Origin: Candidatus Amesbacteria bacterium
GTDB taxonomy: Bacteria > Patescibacteriota > Microgenomatia > CAZETR01 > Amesbacteraceae
NCBI GenBank assembly: GCA_027371535.1
Contig: DAHXMV010000009.1
Coordinates: forward strand, 1-37,173
Length of the DNA: 37,173 nucleotides
Reading direction: 5' to 3'
This document shows, one piece after another, positions 17,742 to 30,500 of this stretch; position 1 is the stretch's first letter, and every line of letters starts with the position of its first letter. The notes under the pieces were generated by a model that saw only the letters and a list, made by a program, of their open reading frames with translations, ran no database searches and had not been told where the DNA came from. Position numbers and translations under genes: made by a program.

Positions 17742-18443
17742 ATGTCTGCCCTAGTGCTTCAGGTAATGAATCTGATCGCGGATGCTCTGGTGTTTATATT
17801 CGTGGGTTATTTTTTTATCGAATACAAAAACCGGGAACAGGATCTGAAAAAGAAAGAAAACAAGGTGGATGCCGATTACCACCAGGTGGTGGATACGGCG
17901 TTATCCAAAGAACGGAAAATTCTGGAAGACGCCACCAGCGAAGCGGATAAAATCATTACCGATGCAAAAGTCCTGAATGCGGATTCAAAAGAACTGGTAA
18001 ACCAGGCTCTGCAAAAAATGGTAGTTGCCATGCAGCAGGAAGTGACGGACGAAGCGAATAATTTTCTGAAAAGCTACCAGGTATCAATACAACAATTATC
18101 CATGCAGTCAATTTACAATTACCAATCGATTACCAAAGGACTGGAAATAGACCTGCAGAAAATTGCCGATGATCTGAAAGTCAACCTGGTAAATATCAGC
18201 AATGGCCTGCAGGCCGATCTGGCAAAACAGATAAATGAATTTCATACCACTCTCCTGCCGGCGATGCAAAAAGAACTGGACGAATATAAAAATATCCGTT
18301 TCAAACAGGCAGATAAGACAATTAATGAAGTGATCCAGAGAGTCGGAGTAGAGCTGTTAAATAAATCAATAACCGTTGAAGATCACAAAACACTGATGGT
18401 AGAGGCCCTGGAAAAGGCTAAAAAGGAAGGAGTGTTTGATTAA
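17742..18443 (+). CDS. atpF: F-type ATPase subunit b-like stalk protein
   Basis: 233 residues, longer than the usual 150-170. A single N-terminal membrane helix (VMNLIADALVFIFVGYFF) is followed by a long charged helix rich in Glu, Lys and Ala (DATSEADKIITDAK), the hallmark of the peripheral stalk. The C-terminal 100 residues are an extension with further helical repeats. It is placed between the c-like gene (13-nt gap) and delta (no gap). In F-ATPases b holds the catalytic head against rotation; keeping it here suggests the head is still anchored to a membrane stator even though no subunit a is visible. Confidence 0.8.
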   Translation: MSALVLQVMNLIADALVFIFVGYFFIEYKNREQDLKKKENKVDADYHQVVDTALSKERKILEDATSEADKIITDAKVLNADSKELVNQALQKMVVAMQQEVTDEANNFLKSYQVSIQQLSMQSIYNYQSITKGLEIDLQKIADDLKVNLVNISNGLQADLAKQINEFHTTLLPAMQKELDEYKNIRFKQADKTINEVIQRVGVELLNKSITVEDHKTLMVEALEKAKKEGVFD

Positions 18444-18932
18444 ATGGACCAGTTGGACCTCTCGGATTTTTTTAAAACCAAAGGCGAGGCAGTCGATTTT
18501 TCATCCCGACTGTCGGATATTTCAGATAAAGCCTACCAGACGGATTTTGATCTGAGCCGGTTACTGACTGCCAGCCTGGGGGTAACCAAAAAAGAAAAAT
18601 TTATAAAACTCCTGAGAGAAAATAATGTGAGCGAAGGTTCCAAAAACAAACTGATAGGATTTTTTAATCGAATTCAGGAACAAATAGCCGCAATCGCAGT
18701 GATTACCATGACGGTAGCGATCGAACCACCCGAAGAAATCATGACCGAACTGGCACAGTGGTTTCTGACCAATATTAACCGGCAGGTGCTGTTTGACATC
18801 CGGGTGGATCCGGTACTGGCCGGAGGGGCCACCATCAGTTTCAACGGTAAATTCAAAGATTACACCATCAGGCCGGTTTTTGATAAGTACTTACAGGAGA
18901 TATTGGATAAGAAACCGACGGCCAACCAATAA
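18444..18932 (+). CDS. atpH: F-type ATPase delta subunit
   Basis: 162 residues, slightly short. The N-terminal helical part is divergent. The C-terminal part has the family signature VDPVLAGGATISFNGKFKDY, like V.P.L.GG..I...G...D in OSCP/delta. The subunit joins the b stalk to the top of alpha3beta3. The ATG directly follows the stop of b; AAGGAG lies 12 nt upstream, one of the few plausible ribosome binding sites in the operon. Confidence 0.85.
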   Translation: MDQLDLSDFFKTKGEAVDFSSRLSDISDKAYQTDFDLSRLLTASLGVTKKEKFIKLLRENNVSEGSKNKLIGFFNRIQEQIAAIAVITMTVAIEPPEEIMTELAQWFLTNINRQVLFDIRVDPVLAGGATISFNGKFKDYTIRPVFDKYLQEILDKKPTANQ

Positions 18933-18936
18933 CGTT

Positions 18937-20403
18937 ATGACGGATACAGTTTACAGCAGTTATCTGAAAAAGACCGGTGATTACGGGGTAGTTTACCAGG
19001 TGAGCCATCCGATTGTTTTTATTGAAGGTTTACCGAACGTAAAGACGAATGAAATCCTTTATTTTGAAAGCGGGCAAAAAGGAGTAGCTTTTGCAATTAC
19101 CCGGGGAAAAATTGAAGCCCGGAATTTTTCCCACGAACCGGTTAAAGTAGGCACCAATGTGGCCCGGACGGGAATGCCCCTGACTGTTCCTGCCGGAAGG
19201 GAACTCTTAGGAAAAACCATTAACCCCCTGGGTGAACCGCTGGATCCGACCCTGCCTTATACCAGACCGACAGTTGAAAGGGATACTGATGCCAAGCCGG
19301 TAAATATTTCAGGCAGGCAAAAGATAACCACCCAACTGGCCACCGGAATAGCCGTGGTGGATCTGATGCTGCCTTTGGGGCGCGGACAGAGGGAGCTGGT
19401 AATCGGCGACAGAAAAACAGGAAAGACATCGCTTTTGATGACCATTGTTAAGAAACAGGTTGAAGAAGGAGTAATAGCGATTTACGGAGCTATCGGCAGA
19501 AAGAAAAGCGACATTAAAAAACTGCAGGAGTTTTTCGTTCAGGAAAATATCATGGATAAAGTAATTATTGTAGCCACCAGTTCATACGATTCCCCGACCC
19601 TGATTTACCAAACCCCATATGCGGCAATGGCCCTGGCCGAATATTTTCGGGAGGAAGGTACCAATTCGCTGGTCGTCTTTGATGATTTATCCACCCATGC
19701 CAAATTTTACCGGGAATTGTCTCTTCTGGCCAGAAGATTTCCGGGCAGGGATTCGTATCCGGGGGATATTTTTTACACCCACTCCCGGCTACTGGAAAGG
19801 GCAGGTAATTTCAAGCACCCGAAAGTCGGGGAAGTGTCGATTACCTGCCTGCCCGTGATTGAAATTGTGGAAGGAGATTTTACGGGATATATTTCGACCA
19901 ACGTCATGGGAATTACCGACGGCCATATATATTTGGACAGTGATATTTACTATCAGGGGATGAAACCGGCGGTGAATATTCCTTTGTCAGTCACCCGCGT
20001 AGGAAGACAGACAATGCCGAAACTGGGAAGGGAATTTAACAAAGAATTGACGGCATTCCTGACGTCATACACAAAACTCCAAAACCTATCACATTTCGGC
20101 CAGGAGCTGACTGATGATGTCAAGCGTGATCTGAGACTCGGGGACCTGGTCTATAAATTTTTTAACCAATCGTATAAAATTACCATTCCGTTGAACGTGG
20201 AGATAATTATTGTAGCGATGATAATTTTAGGAATTATTGAAGACAAAGAAACTTTGGAAAAAGTGAAGACCGGTCTGATTGATGCCTATTCGGGGAAAGA
20301 GACAAGGAAATGGATAGACAGTCTGACGGCAACAAAGGATTTGAAAGTCTTTAACGAGAATGTTAAGAATAATAAAGATAAACTTATGACCATCGGTCAG
20401 TAA
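18937..20403 (+). CDS. atpA: F-type ATPase alpha subunit
   Basis: 489 residues from the ATG at 18937; an earlier in-frame ATG at 18793 would overlap delta by 140 nt and adds no conserved sequence. The Walker A motif GDRKTGKT is at 157-164, the Walker B region is SLVVFDDLS, and the arginine finger is in SVTRVG. The sequence is divergent: the usual IGQK becomes IGRKKS, and the segment after SVTRVG is GRQTMPKLGRE rather than the usual GSAAQ.KA.K. The gene lies 4 nt after delta. It forms the non-catalytic half of the head with beta. Residues needed for nucleotide binding and transition-state stabilisation are kept, so ATP hydrolysis by the head should be possible. Confidence 0.95.
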   Translation: MTDTVYSSYLKKTGDYGVVYQVSHPIVFIEGLPNVKTNEILYFESGQKGVAFAITRGKIEARNFSHEPVKVGTNVARTGMPLTVPAGRELLGKTINPLGEPLDPTLPYTRPTVERDTDAKPVNISGRQKITTQLATGIAVVDLMLPLGRGQRELVIGDRKTGKTSLLMTIVKKQVEEGVIAIYGAIGRKKSDIKKLQEFFVQENIMDKVIIVATSSYDSPTLIYQTPYAAMALAEYFREEGTNSLVVFDDLSTHAKFYRELSLLARRFPGRDSYPGDIFYTHSRLLERAGNFKHPKVGEVSITCLPVIEIVEGDFTGYISTNVMGITDGHIYLDSDIYYQGMKPAVNIPLSVTRVGRQTMPKLGREFNKELTAFLTSYTKLQNLSHFGQELTDDVKRDLRLGDLVYKFFNQSYKITIPLNVEIIIVAMIILGIIEDKETLEKVKTGLIDAYSGKETRKWIDSLTATKDLKVFNENVKNNKDKLMTIGQ

Positions 20404-20410
20404 AAAATAT

Positions 20411-21301
20411 ATGGCCCAACGAAAAGTCATCGCTGAAGAACTGGAAGCTTTAAACAGTCTGAAGGATCTGGCTGAAAGCTATGAAGAAATCGCCGTAATG
20501 CGGATGCAGAAAATCAAGAACTCTGTTTTAAACACCCGGGACTTTTTAGCAGAGGTATCTGATGTGTTTGTAGACCTGAAATCATCTTATGAACGGGAAG
20601 TAAAAGACCTAATTTCAAGGGTAAAACACGGAGATAAAACTTTACTGCCACTGCTGCAGAAAAACACAAAAACGCTGCTTGTGTATTTGTCTTCGAACGG
20701 ACGTTTATATGGCTCCGTTACTATGAAAACGTATAGATTATTTACTCAGGAATTAAATAAGTACGACGAACAAAATACGGACCTGGTAATCATCGGCCGG
20801 GCAGGGAAAGAGATGTTTGAGAACTCGGGCAACAGGCGGGCCTTTGACTACTTTGATTTACCGGATACGAATATCGGCCTCAATCATATCAGACAGTTAA
20901 TCAAAAAGTTTTTACAGTACGAAAAAGTATATGTATACTACGGAAAGTTCGGTAACGTGGTAAAACAAAGTCCGATAGTAACCAGCATTACAGGGGAAGA
21001 TATTTTTGAAACAGAAGAGCTGCATCCTGTACCCAGGGAAGATAAATTTATTTTCGAACCAGGACTGGAAAAGATATTCAATTTTTTTGAAACCCAAATT
21101 GTGGCAAACCTGTTTTCGCAGACTTTGCTGGAAAACCAGCTGGCACGGCATGCTTCCAGGGTGAACGCCATGGAAGAAGCACTTGTACATATCGAAGAAG
21201 AGGGTAAAAAACTTAACCGGCAAAGAACGCGTTTGGGACATATTATGCAGGAAAAAAAGCAGCTGGAAGGAATTTCAGGGATAGTCCTTTGGGATATATA
21301 A
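20411..21301 (+). CDS. atpG: F-type ATPase gamma subunit (rotor shaft)
   Basis: 296 residues, normal length. The C-terminal helix has ASRVNAMEEA, the family signature (ASRMNAM..A). The N-terminal helix, usually I..RI.SI.NT.KIT.AM.MVAA.K, is strongly diverged (ALNSLKDLAESYEEIAVMRM). The central Rossmann-like domain is present (DLVIIGRAGKEMF, KVYVYYGKF). It lies 7 nt after alpha and 3 nt before beta. Keeping gamma means the head still has a rotor, so torque can be delivered to whatever replaces Fo. Confidence 0.9.
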   Translation: MAQRKVIAEELEALNSLKDLAESYEEIAVMRMQKIKNSVLNTRDFLAEVSDVFVDLKSSYEREVKDLISRVKHGDKTLLPLLQKNTKTLLVYLSSNGRLYGSVTMKTYRLFTQELNKYDEQNTDLVIIGRAGKEMFENSGNRRAFDYFDLPDTNIGLNHIRQLIKKFLQYEKVYVYYGKFGNVVKQSPIVTSITGEDIFETEELHPVPREDKFIFEPGLEKIFNFFETQIVANLFSQTLLENQLARHASRVNAMEEALVHIEEEGKKLNRQRTRLGHIMQEKKQLEGISGIVLWDI

Positions 21302-22753
<1,452 letters not shown>

Positions 22754-22756
22754 AAT

Positions 22757-23044
22757 ATGGCCAAACTGATAAAGGTCAAAGTCCGGGATATTGAAAGAGT
22801 GTTGTTTGAAGGGGATGTGGACAGAATTAGTTCATTTAACGAGGTGGGCCCGTTTGATATTTATCCGATGCATGCAAATTTCATAAGCATTATCAGACGA
22901 GGGCTGACGCTGTATTTAAACGGTAAAAATATTAAAGAGTTGAAAGTGGAACAGGCAGTAATGAAGGTGAAACAGGATAGTGTGCATATCTTTTTGGGAA
23001 TGGAAGCTTTAAAGGTAGAGGAAGAAGCAAAAACCGACGAATAA
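22757..23044 (+). CDS. atpC: F-type ATPase epsilon subunit, beta-sandwich domain only
   Basis: 95 residues against about 135 in typical bacteria. The beta-sandwich domain is recognisable (VLFEGDVDRISSFNEVGPFDIYPMHANFIS, with G-x-F-DI-P-H-A-F kept in order), but the C-terminal helical hairpin that inhibits ATP hydrolysis is absent. Epsilon normally couples gamma to the c ring. Loss of the inhibitory arm would fit an enzyme that runs in the hydrolysis direction, although many natural epsilon proteins are short too. It is the last gene of the tight operon, with 275 nt to the next gene. Confidence 0.85.
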   Translation: MAKLIKVKVRDIERVLFEGDVDRISSFNEVGPFDIYPMHANFISIIRRGLTLYLNGKNIKELKVEQAVMKVKQDSVHIFLGMEALKVEEEAKTDE

Positions 23045-23256
23045 TAAACTTATAGCCTGATTGATTTAATACATTTAGGACTGCAGAAGCTAAAGCCCGG
23101 TGTTTGAGAATAATTACACCTTATAGCGTAATATTATATTTTGGATTAATAATTTGTTCTATAAAGCAAATAAACGCCTCTTACAGGAATAGGATAAGCA
23201 TAATATTTATGTAGTTTTCCTGATATTGAGTTGTTAGTACTTATTATATTTAGTTA

Positions 23257-23285
23257 TTGACTGATACCGGAAATAAACATAAATT
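23257..23285 (+). promoter_or_regulatory. candidate promoter for the 23320 gene
   Basis: -35 TTGACT (23257-23262), exactly 17 nt, then TAAATT (23280-23285). The start codon lies 34 nt further on. The rest of the 275-nt gap (23045-23256) is AT-rich with a weak GGTGT/ACACC stem at about 23099-23123 and no gene. Confidence 0.45.
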
Positions 23286-23319
23286 AAATATACATATTTT
23301 TTGCCGATGATGACCACAA

Positions 23320-24411
23320 ATGGACCCTGCCAGTAAACCAAACTACCTCAACCTTCGGGACACCGCACAAAAATTGGGAGTAAACAAAGAGACACTGATT
23401 TTATGGAATGAGAATAATATATTAAAACCTACCATTACACTGTCAGGTGAAGTCGGATATCGGGAAGAACAGATTAGTCAATTCATGGCCATCAGACAAA
23501 TGACTGATAATGCTCCGGTAAAACCGGAACCGGAAAAAATTGCAGAAGTTAAAAAAAACGGCGGCCGGATGGTTTGGCCGGCTTTCGGGATGTCATTTTT
23601 TACTACAATAGTACTTTCGTTTTTGCTGATTTCGAAATATTCTAACAACGGAAAACAGAATCAAATGCTGGTGCCTTCAGTCAGCGGTGAATTGTCCTCG
23701 GAGGCTGTGAATAATAAGCCATCCGGAAGTAACTGGGGCAACACGATATATGCCGAGACGGGAAGCAAAACAAATCAGTCTTCGGTTTTTGACAACAGCG
23801 GAAACCTCAAGGGATCTGACCAGGACAGTAATGTGCTGGCTGCGGCGATTAATTACAGCGGCCTGATTCCCAAAGATGAATTGGCGATCCAAAACTCAGA
23901 CCCGAACATTCTGATAGCCCTGTTAATTCCGGGATCAATATTGATTTATTTTTTACTGAAAAAACAACCAAATTATTCGACTTTGGCGAGAGACGCGGCT
24001 GCTGTGATAAGACCGACTACCTATCAGACAGTGTCGGATGAACCGAAAATAATAGAGGTTTTACAAAAAACAGACGGAACGGTGGTACTTGATTTCGAAG
24101 GCCAGGAGTATAAAGTTTGCAAACCGGAACTGGACAGCGAATCGGATCAATTTATTGTCAGACTAATGGAGCTGGTGGTCCCGGGAATGAAAGAGATTGA
24201 TTACGACATAACGTGTGATGACCGGATTAAACTAACCGCGCCATTAAGCAAAATCGTAACCCGCCTGGGATTTGTAGGCATTAAGCGGGATTTGTTTTTC
24301 CCCAGAACTTCCAAAAACCGGGTACTTTTCAGAAAATTTGTAACCCAAAAAGACCTGGAGGCAATAGACTTGAATACCAATGAGATAAAGAGCGGAATTT
24401 TGACGGCATAA
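23320..24411 (+). CDS. membrane protein with MerR-like N-terminal domain
   Basis: 363 residues. Residues 10-58 resemble a MerR-type helix-turn-helix: LNLRDTAQKLGVNKETLILW, then NNILKP and a GYREEQI segment. Helix 1 is near 84-104, a Ser/Asn-rich loop of about 90 residues is probably outside, and helix 2 is near 196-213. The last 150 residues (IIEVLQKTDGTVVLDFEG, RLGFVGIKRDLFFPR) are probably cytosolic and unrecognised. The next gene, the giant ORF, has the same N-terminal arrangement, with matching N-L, A, LG, TL, W, IL and GY positions. Both ends inside and a loop outside suggest a membrane-bound regulator or an assembly factor for the giant protein. Whether the domain binds DNA is not known. 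Confidence 0.65.
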   Translation: MDPASKPNYLNLRDTAQKLGVNKETLILWNENNILKPTITLSGEVGYREEQISQFMAIRQMTDNAPVKPEPEKIAEVKKNGGRMVWPAFGMSFFTTIVLSFLLISKYSNNGKQNQMLVPSVSGELSSEAVNNKPSGSNWGNTIYAETGSKTNQSSVFDNSGNLKGSDQDSNVLAAAINYSGLIPKDELAIQNSDPNILIALLIPGSILIYFLLKKQPNYSTLARDAAAVIRPTTYQTVSDEPKIIEVLQKTDGTVVLDFEGQEYKVCKPELDSESDQFIVRLMELVVPGMKEIDYDITCDDRIKLTAPLSKIVTRLGFVGIKRDLFFPRTSKNRVLFRKFVTQKDLEAIDLNTNEIKSGILTA

Positions 24412-24469
24412 ATCGGCCAGGACTACACAGGTCCAGTTAAGTTGGTTGGTATCTCACACGAACCTTAAG

Positions 24470-24494
24470 TAATCAGATTTGTATATTCTGATTA
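24470..24494. promoter_or_regulatory. inverted repeat before the giant gene (candidate operator)
   Basis: TAATCAGA (24470-24477) and its perfect complement TCTGATTA (24487-24494) are separated by 9 nt. The spacer contains most of a TATATT box at 24482-24487. The repeat ends 6 nt before the ATG at 24501. Such symmetry over a promoter is typical of a dimeric regulator site. The MerR-like domains encoded on both sides are obvious but unproven candidates. Confidence 0.45.
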
Positions 24495-24500
24495 TTAATA

Positions 24501-27500
24501 ATGCAAAACGGGGAAGCTGAAAATAATGGGGAATTTATAAATCTGGGCGCTGCGGCCAAACTCTTGGGTGAGACTGAGCTGACACTGGAGGAATGGCATA
24601 AAAAAGGCATCCTGCAATATACCGTCGGACCGGATTATCAGCCGGGGTATTTCGGATCACAGCTGACTATGTTTTCCAGGGCGACCGAAAAGAGAAATGA
24701 TTTTGCCAAAAACTACCGGAAAAACAGAAAAACCAAACTGGAATTGAATGTCAGGCTGCCTTCCAAAAAAACGGGGTATAAACTGGGCGGAATTTTAGGA
24801 TTTTTAATCCTGGTGATTTTTACCCAGCAAAGCCATATTAAAAGCCTGGCAGAAAAATATCAGGCATGGGCAATGAAATCCCCCGAGACAGGCAGCGTAT
24901 TGGCGGCTGAAACGAGCGGGCTGAAGCTGGCCGGGAATGTGATAATTGCCCTGCCTCTGAACGTGAAGCAGAACGTGACAATCGGCCAAAATCTGGAGGT
25001 GGGCGGCCAGGGAGTGTTTACCGGAAATATTACCGCTCCAAATGTGGTCTACAGTGTCCAGGCGGGGAAATTCATAGTCATAACAGGAGCTGAAACCCAA
25101 AATCCGACGATATCGGTGAATATCCCCCATATGGTGAGCTCGATCCAGGGCCAAAGCGGGGACGTCCAGCTGATGGCGGGTACGGATATTTCCGTTGACG
25201 GGCTGACAATCAACGACATTTCGACCCTGGGTTCGGTAGCCAGCCGGGGTTCCTGCGATTCGTGTATCACCGATGCGGAAGTAGTTAACAGCCTGACTAT
25301 TGATGGCAGCGGTAACATTTCCGGGGAGGCAATCAAAAACGGTTTGGTAGCGACGGGAGTCGGAGGGACCGGAATTACGACTTATAGTACGGGTGATATG
25401 GTATACGCTTCTGACTCGGCCACATTGGCCAGACTGGGTATAGGCAGCATTGGGCAATTTCTGACAGTGGGGGCGTCGGGTCTGCCAGCGTGGGACAATG
25501 TAGGCTCATTTGCTCTGGCAGTTGTTAAAAAAGATAACGTGGTGATTTCGCCTGTGACGAACACGATGAATTTTTACGGGGGAGATTTTAACCCCACTGT
25601 CAGTCCCGTCGGGCAGGTAAATTTGGAATTGGCCCAGACCTTAAACTCGGTGACCGGGGTGGTCAATAATTTTAATATCGGCGGCGGTCAATTAACTTTT
25701 ACCGGAACAGGCACGATACTGTCCGGAGGAAATAATTCCCTGAATTTGGACTCTGGATCTACCGGAGACGTAAACATCGGTACCGGATCGGCTGCCAAAA
25801 CCATCAATATCGGAACTCCTTCTAATACCACGGTTGCTAATAATCTCCAATTGCCGTCAGGCCAGACTTTGACTGTTGGCGGTTTAGGATTAAATTCTGC
25901 CGGGGCAGCGGCTTCTGAGTCTGGCGCAAATCTGATAGGAGTTTACCCAAATCTGGTGAATTCCAATTCCACTGACCTGCAGCAGGTGCTAAAAGATCTG
26001 GACTCGTCTATCACCTCGGCTGGAGTAACACCTTTTACCATCGATTCGGATATGACTTACGGTAATTTTATCCGCCCGGTTATGACCGGCGACCATTTTG
26101 TGTTGGGCGGCGACGGGACGATTGCCGGGTCAACCTTATGGTTTAATCCTGCCAACTCGACACTATATCTGGGGACTAACAATACCGGTTCAGGAGGTAA
26201 CAACGGATCGTTGGTTTTGTATTCTGCCGGTAACGGGGTGACGGATACCATGCTGACGACAAATAATAACGGCAATCTGTTGATTCCCAACGGTGAAGTC
26301 GGAATAGGGGCCGTGCCATCCGACACTGATGCCAACGGCCGGAAACTGAAACTGGAAGTAGCCGGGAGCATCGGCCCCAACCAGAACGGAGTATATGACC
26401 TGGGTACGCCGACTTTGCAATACAGGAACCTGTACCTGACAGGACAGACTACCTCCGGGGGGAATATTACAATTGCCAACGATTCCCCTTCCATAACCCT
26501 TGTTGATACAACTCCGGGAGAAAACCAATATATTCTGAATGCGGACGTTTCCACATTTATTATCCGGAATAATACCACTGGGGATACCGGTTTATCGATA
26601 AACGGCAGCGGTGATGTAGCTCTGGCCGGCGGATCAGGCAGCACCGGCTGCACTATCCAGAACAGCACCGGGAATATTACCTGCAGCGGAAATATTTACG
26701 GCACTAATAATGGAACCATCGGCTACTGGAACCGGGATAATTCGACCGGATACCTGACCCCGGCTACAAACACGGATACGTTCGGATTCGGAACTGCCAG
26801 CCAATTCACGATTTCCCCAACGGGAGATGCTACGACATCGGGATATATCATGACCAGCAACAACACTCCCTCAACAGGAACTGCCAGCGGAGCATTGGTA
26901 GTTGCCGGAGGCATCGGCGCTGGAGGAAATTTGAATGTCGGGGGAACAGGTAATTTCGCCGATACCATGACGGCTCAAAACGGATTAAGCCTGGCTACAG
27001 GTGCTTTGGACCTAACCGCAACATCCGGAACACTGTCCCTGTCCGGTCTCTCGGCGTCAGCTATCAGTACCGGAGTAAATAATTTACTCATCAGCTCTAT
27101 TAACTTTAATACTGACACTACCGGTATTAACTCGACGGTTATCGGGGCTACGACGCCGGCAGCAGGAACATTTACCCAGTTAAACGTCATTGGCAATACT
27201 ACCCTGGGGGCCAGTGCGGCAGATAAGTTGACCGTCAATGCAGCCATCCAGGGGCAAAACCCGCTGATGTTTGAGGGAGCGACGGTGGATGCCAACCGGA
27301 CTACCCTGTCTCTGACAGACCCAACGCAAAATAACACAATTAATTTACCCAATGCTTCAGGGACAGTAGCAGTATCCGCTACCCGTCCGATGCTGTTAAG
27401 CGTACTTGGGGATATCAGCTGTCCGACATGTCTGGTAGGAGCAGTCGGCAGCGCCCAGGCGGTAATGCTGGCTCCGACTATAGCCCAGACGGATATGACT

Positions 27501-30500
27501 GCCAACTCTTCCATAAATATTGATAAAAGCGGTATGGGATCATTGCTGGACCTGACCCAATCCGGTACGTCAAGCGCCGTATACAGCCTGAATGATGTCA
27601 TGGTTACCAGAAATATTACCGGTGGGACAAACAACCTGGGAGGAAATATTTTTAACGTAACTGACAATTCATTGACCAGCGGCAGCCTGAATCCGACGGG
27701 ATTAAATATCAGTTTTAATACGCCTGCCGGCGGTACTCTTTACAGCGGCAATTACGTGAATTTCCTCAGGTCGGATGTCGCAGGAGCTGGGGCGGTGTCC
27801 AAGTTTTCGGTTGCGGCAAACGGGGATATTTTTACCGCCGGCAGCATTTCCGCGACTACTTCGGGAAACACCATAAACGGTTTGGTTGTAAATGCCGGCA
27901 ATTTGTCGTCCGTATATTCGATTGATACGATCGCTGTTTCAGCTACAACGCTGAGTTTTCCGGGTGCCGGGACAATATCTACAGGTGCCGGAAGCGATTT
28001 GACTCTGAATTCCGGTGCCGGGAATATCAACCTGACGGGGACAGCGAACATAAATGCTAATAACGCGGCAGCGACAAATATCGGTACAGGTATCAGCACA
28101 GGCGCAATCACTATCGGTAACCTGACAGGGTCTGATTTGATACTGAACGATGCTAACTGGAATATATCCGGGGCCGGAGCGGCCAACTTTCCGTCAATCG
28201 GAACGACCACTCCGGGAACGGGAGCTTTTACCCAGCTGTCCGTAAGCGGAAATACCACTTTAGGGACCCAGCTGTCAGATGTACTGACTGTCAAAGCGGC
28301 TATTCAGGGCCAAAATGCTTTAGTATTTGAGGGAGCGACTGTTGATACCAACAGGACTACTTTATCACTGACAGACCCGACACAGAACAATACCATTAGT
28401 TTACCTAACGCTTCCGGAACTGTAGCGGTTTCAGCTACCGGACCGATTCTTTTGAGCGCTTTGGGAAATATCAGTTGTCCCACGTGTCTGGTGGGGTCGT
28501 CAGGCAGTCTGAATGCGGTTCTGCTAGCTCCGTTTGCAGCTCAAACGGATTCGACGGCTAACAGCTCCATAAATATTACCAAAACAGGTATCGGTTCCAT
28601 ACTGACTGCATCGGCTTCCGGTACAGTGACATCAAATTATTCCCTGTCTGACATGCAATATAACCGCAGCCTGACGGGCAGTAATTACGCCCTGGACGGC
28701 AGTCTCTTATCCCTGTCGGATTCGTCAACAACAACAGTCACAAACAACACCACCGGAATAAACCTGAGTTTTTATACCCCCGGCGGGAGCTCGCTGTATG
28801 GTGGAAATTATGTGAATTTCCTGCGGTCTGATATTGCCGGCACTGCTCCAGTGTCCAAGTTTTCAGTATCTGCTACCGGGAACGTGACTACAGCCGGAAC
28901 AATTAATAATGCCAGTATTTCAGGCGGTATAATTTCCGGAGGTACACTGACCGGCGGAGTATACGGTTTATCCGGACTGACAGTCACCGGCAACTATACG
29001 GCGACGATTGGTAACGGCGGCTCGTTCAATATATCCGACGGCACAAGTACATTATTTACTTTAACGGATGCAGGTACCCAGGGTGATCTTTCAGGGTTGA
29101 GAAACCTGACAGCCGGAGGCACGATAACTTTCAGCGGGCTGGGAAACGGTCCGGTGTATGTCAGCTCGGGGGGTGTGTTGAATTCCGAACCACAGCTGGC
29201 TATCAGTCGGGGCGGAACTAACGCTTCCTCATTTACAAATAATTCGGTAATTTATTATAACGGCAACTCATTATCGTCCGTAGGACAGGCAACTAACGGT
29301 CAACTGGTAATCGGAGCTACCGGAGGGGTACCGGTATTGGCAACTTTAACCGGGACCGACAACCAAGTGATCGTGACTAACGGAATCGGGTCGATAACTT
29401 TGTCCACACCTCAGGATATCAATACGACTTCGTCTCCGACTTTTGCCAATCTGACTCTGAACGGGACGTTGACATTGCATAACCTGGAAACAATTGATAA
29501 CGCGGTGGACGGGACTATCACTTTCGGCAGAAATAATGCCGGGGTGGTGACTTTAACTTCCAAAGACACCGGAGCTAATGCCGGCCTGACTGTCACGCCG
29601 GCAGGTACGGGACAGTTAACACTGGGCAGTGCAACAACACCGGTAATTGACATAATTTCCAGCGCCACCGGCGACGGGGCACTGGTACTGCCGCTGCAAT
29701 CAGTATCGGGGGCAGAAATAACAAACAATACTGTTACCACTGCGCAGCTGGCGCCGACACTGGTTTTTGAAAACGGAGACCTGATTGATCTGTCGGCTGT
29801 TGACCATACTACAAATGCCAGACAGGGTTTTATCATACCGAATGTTTCTTCACTATCGCCGACCAACCCGATATCCGGAGCGGGTTATCTGGCGTATGAT
29901 ACGACCCAAAGACAGGTAATTTTTTATAACGGCACATATTGGGACACACTGGCTTCGGGTACCAGTGCTTCCAAGTGGACTGAAAATGCCGGAGCAAACC
30001 TGCTTTATCCGAATAATATAGGCAGAAATATCTCGGTGGACAGCACGCTGGTAGCGCCTTTTTCGGTGGATTATACCAACCAGACGGTCAGAATCGGCAG
30101 CGGGGCGACGGCCAGCGGCACCCTGGCGATGTATGCAGCCAACGGACAAACCGGTTCATTAATTTATAACAATTCAGACCAGTTCCAATTTACCGGCGGG
30201 AATGTGCAAATTGATAATAACCTGTCGGTGAACGGATCGATTTCCGGGGCAACTGCCATAAATACTATTAATAATCTGGTGTTTAACGGAACCGGAAATA
30301 TTGCCGGAACCCTGACTTCACTGACGCCTTCAGGAGCTTTTACTGTTGGGGCGCAAAGCCAAAACCTGACATTGCAGGGAGCAGCCACAGCTATTACATC
30401 GACCAATACCGGGACGACAAATACGTTGGCTTTTGCCACACCCGGTTCAGGAAATAAAACTGTGACTATTCCGAACGCCTCAGGAACAGTAGCGGTTTCC

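Noticed and set aside
18793-18936. N-terminal extension of the alpha subunit
   Set aside because: It lies inside the delta gene in another frame and has no alpha-subunit sequence; the ATG at 18937 gives the normal N-terminus.
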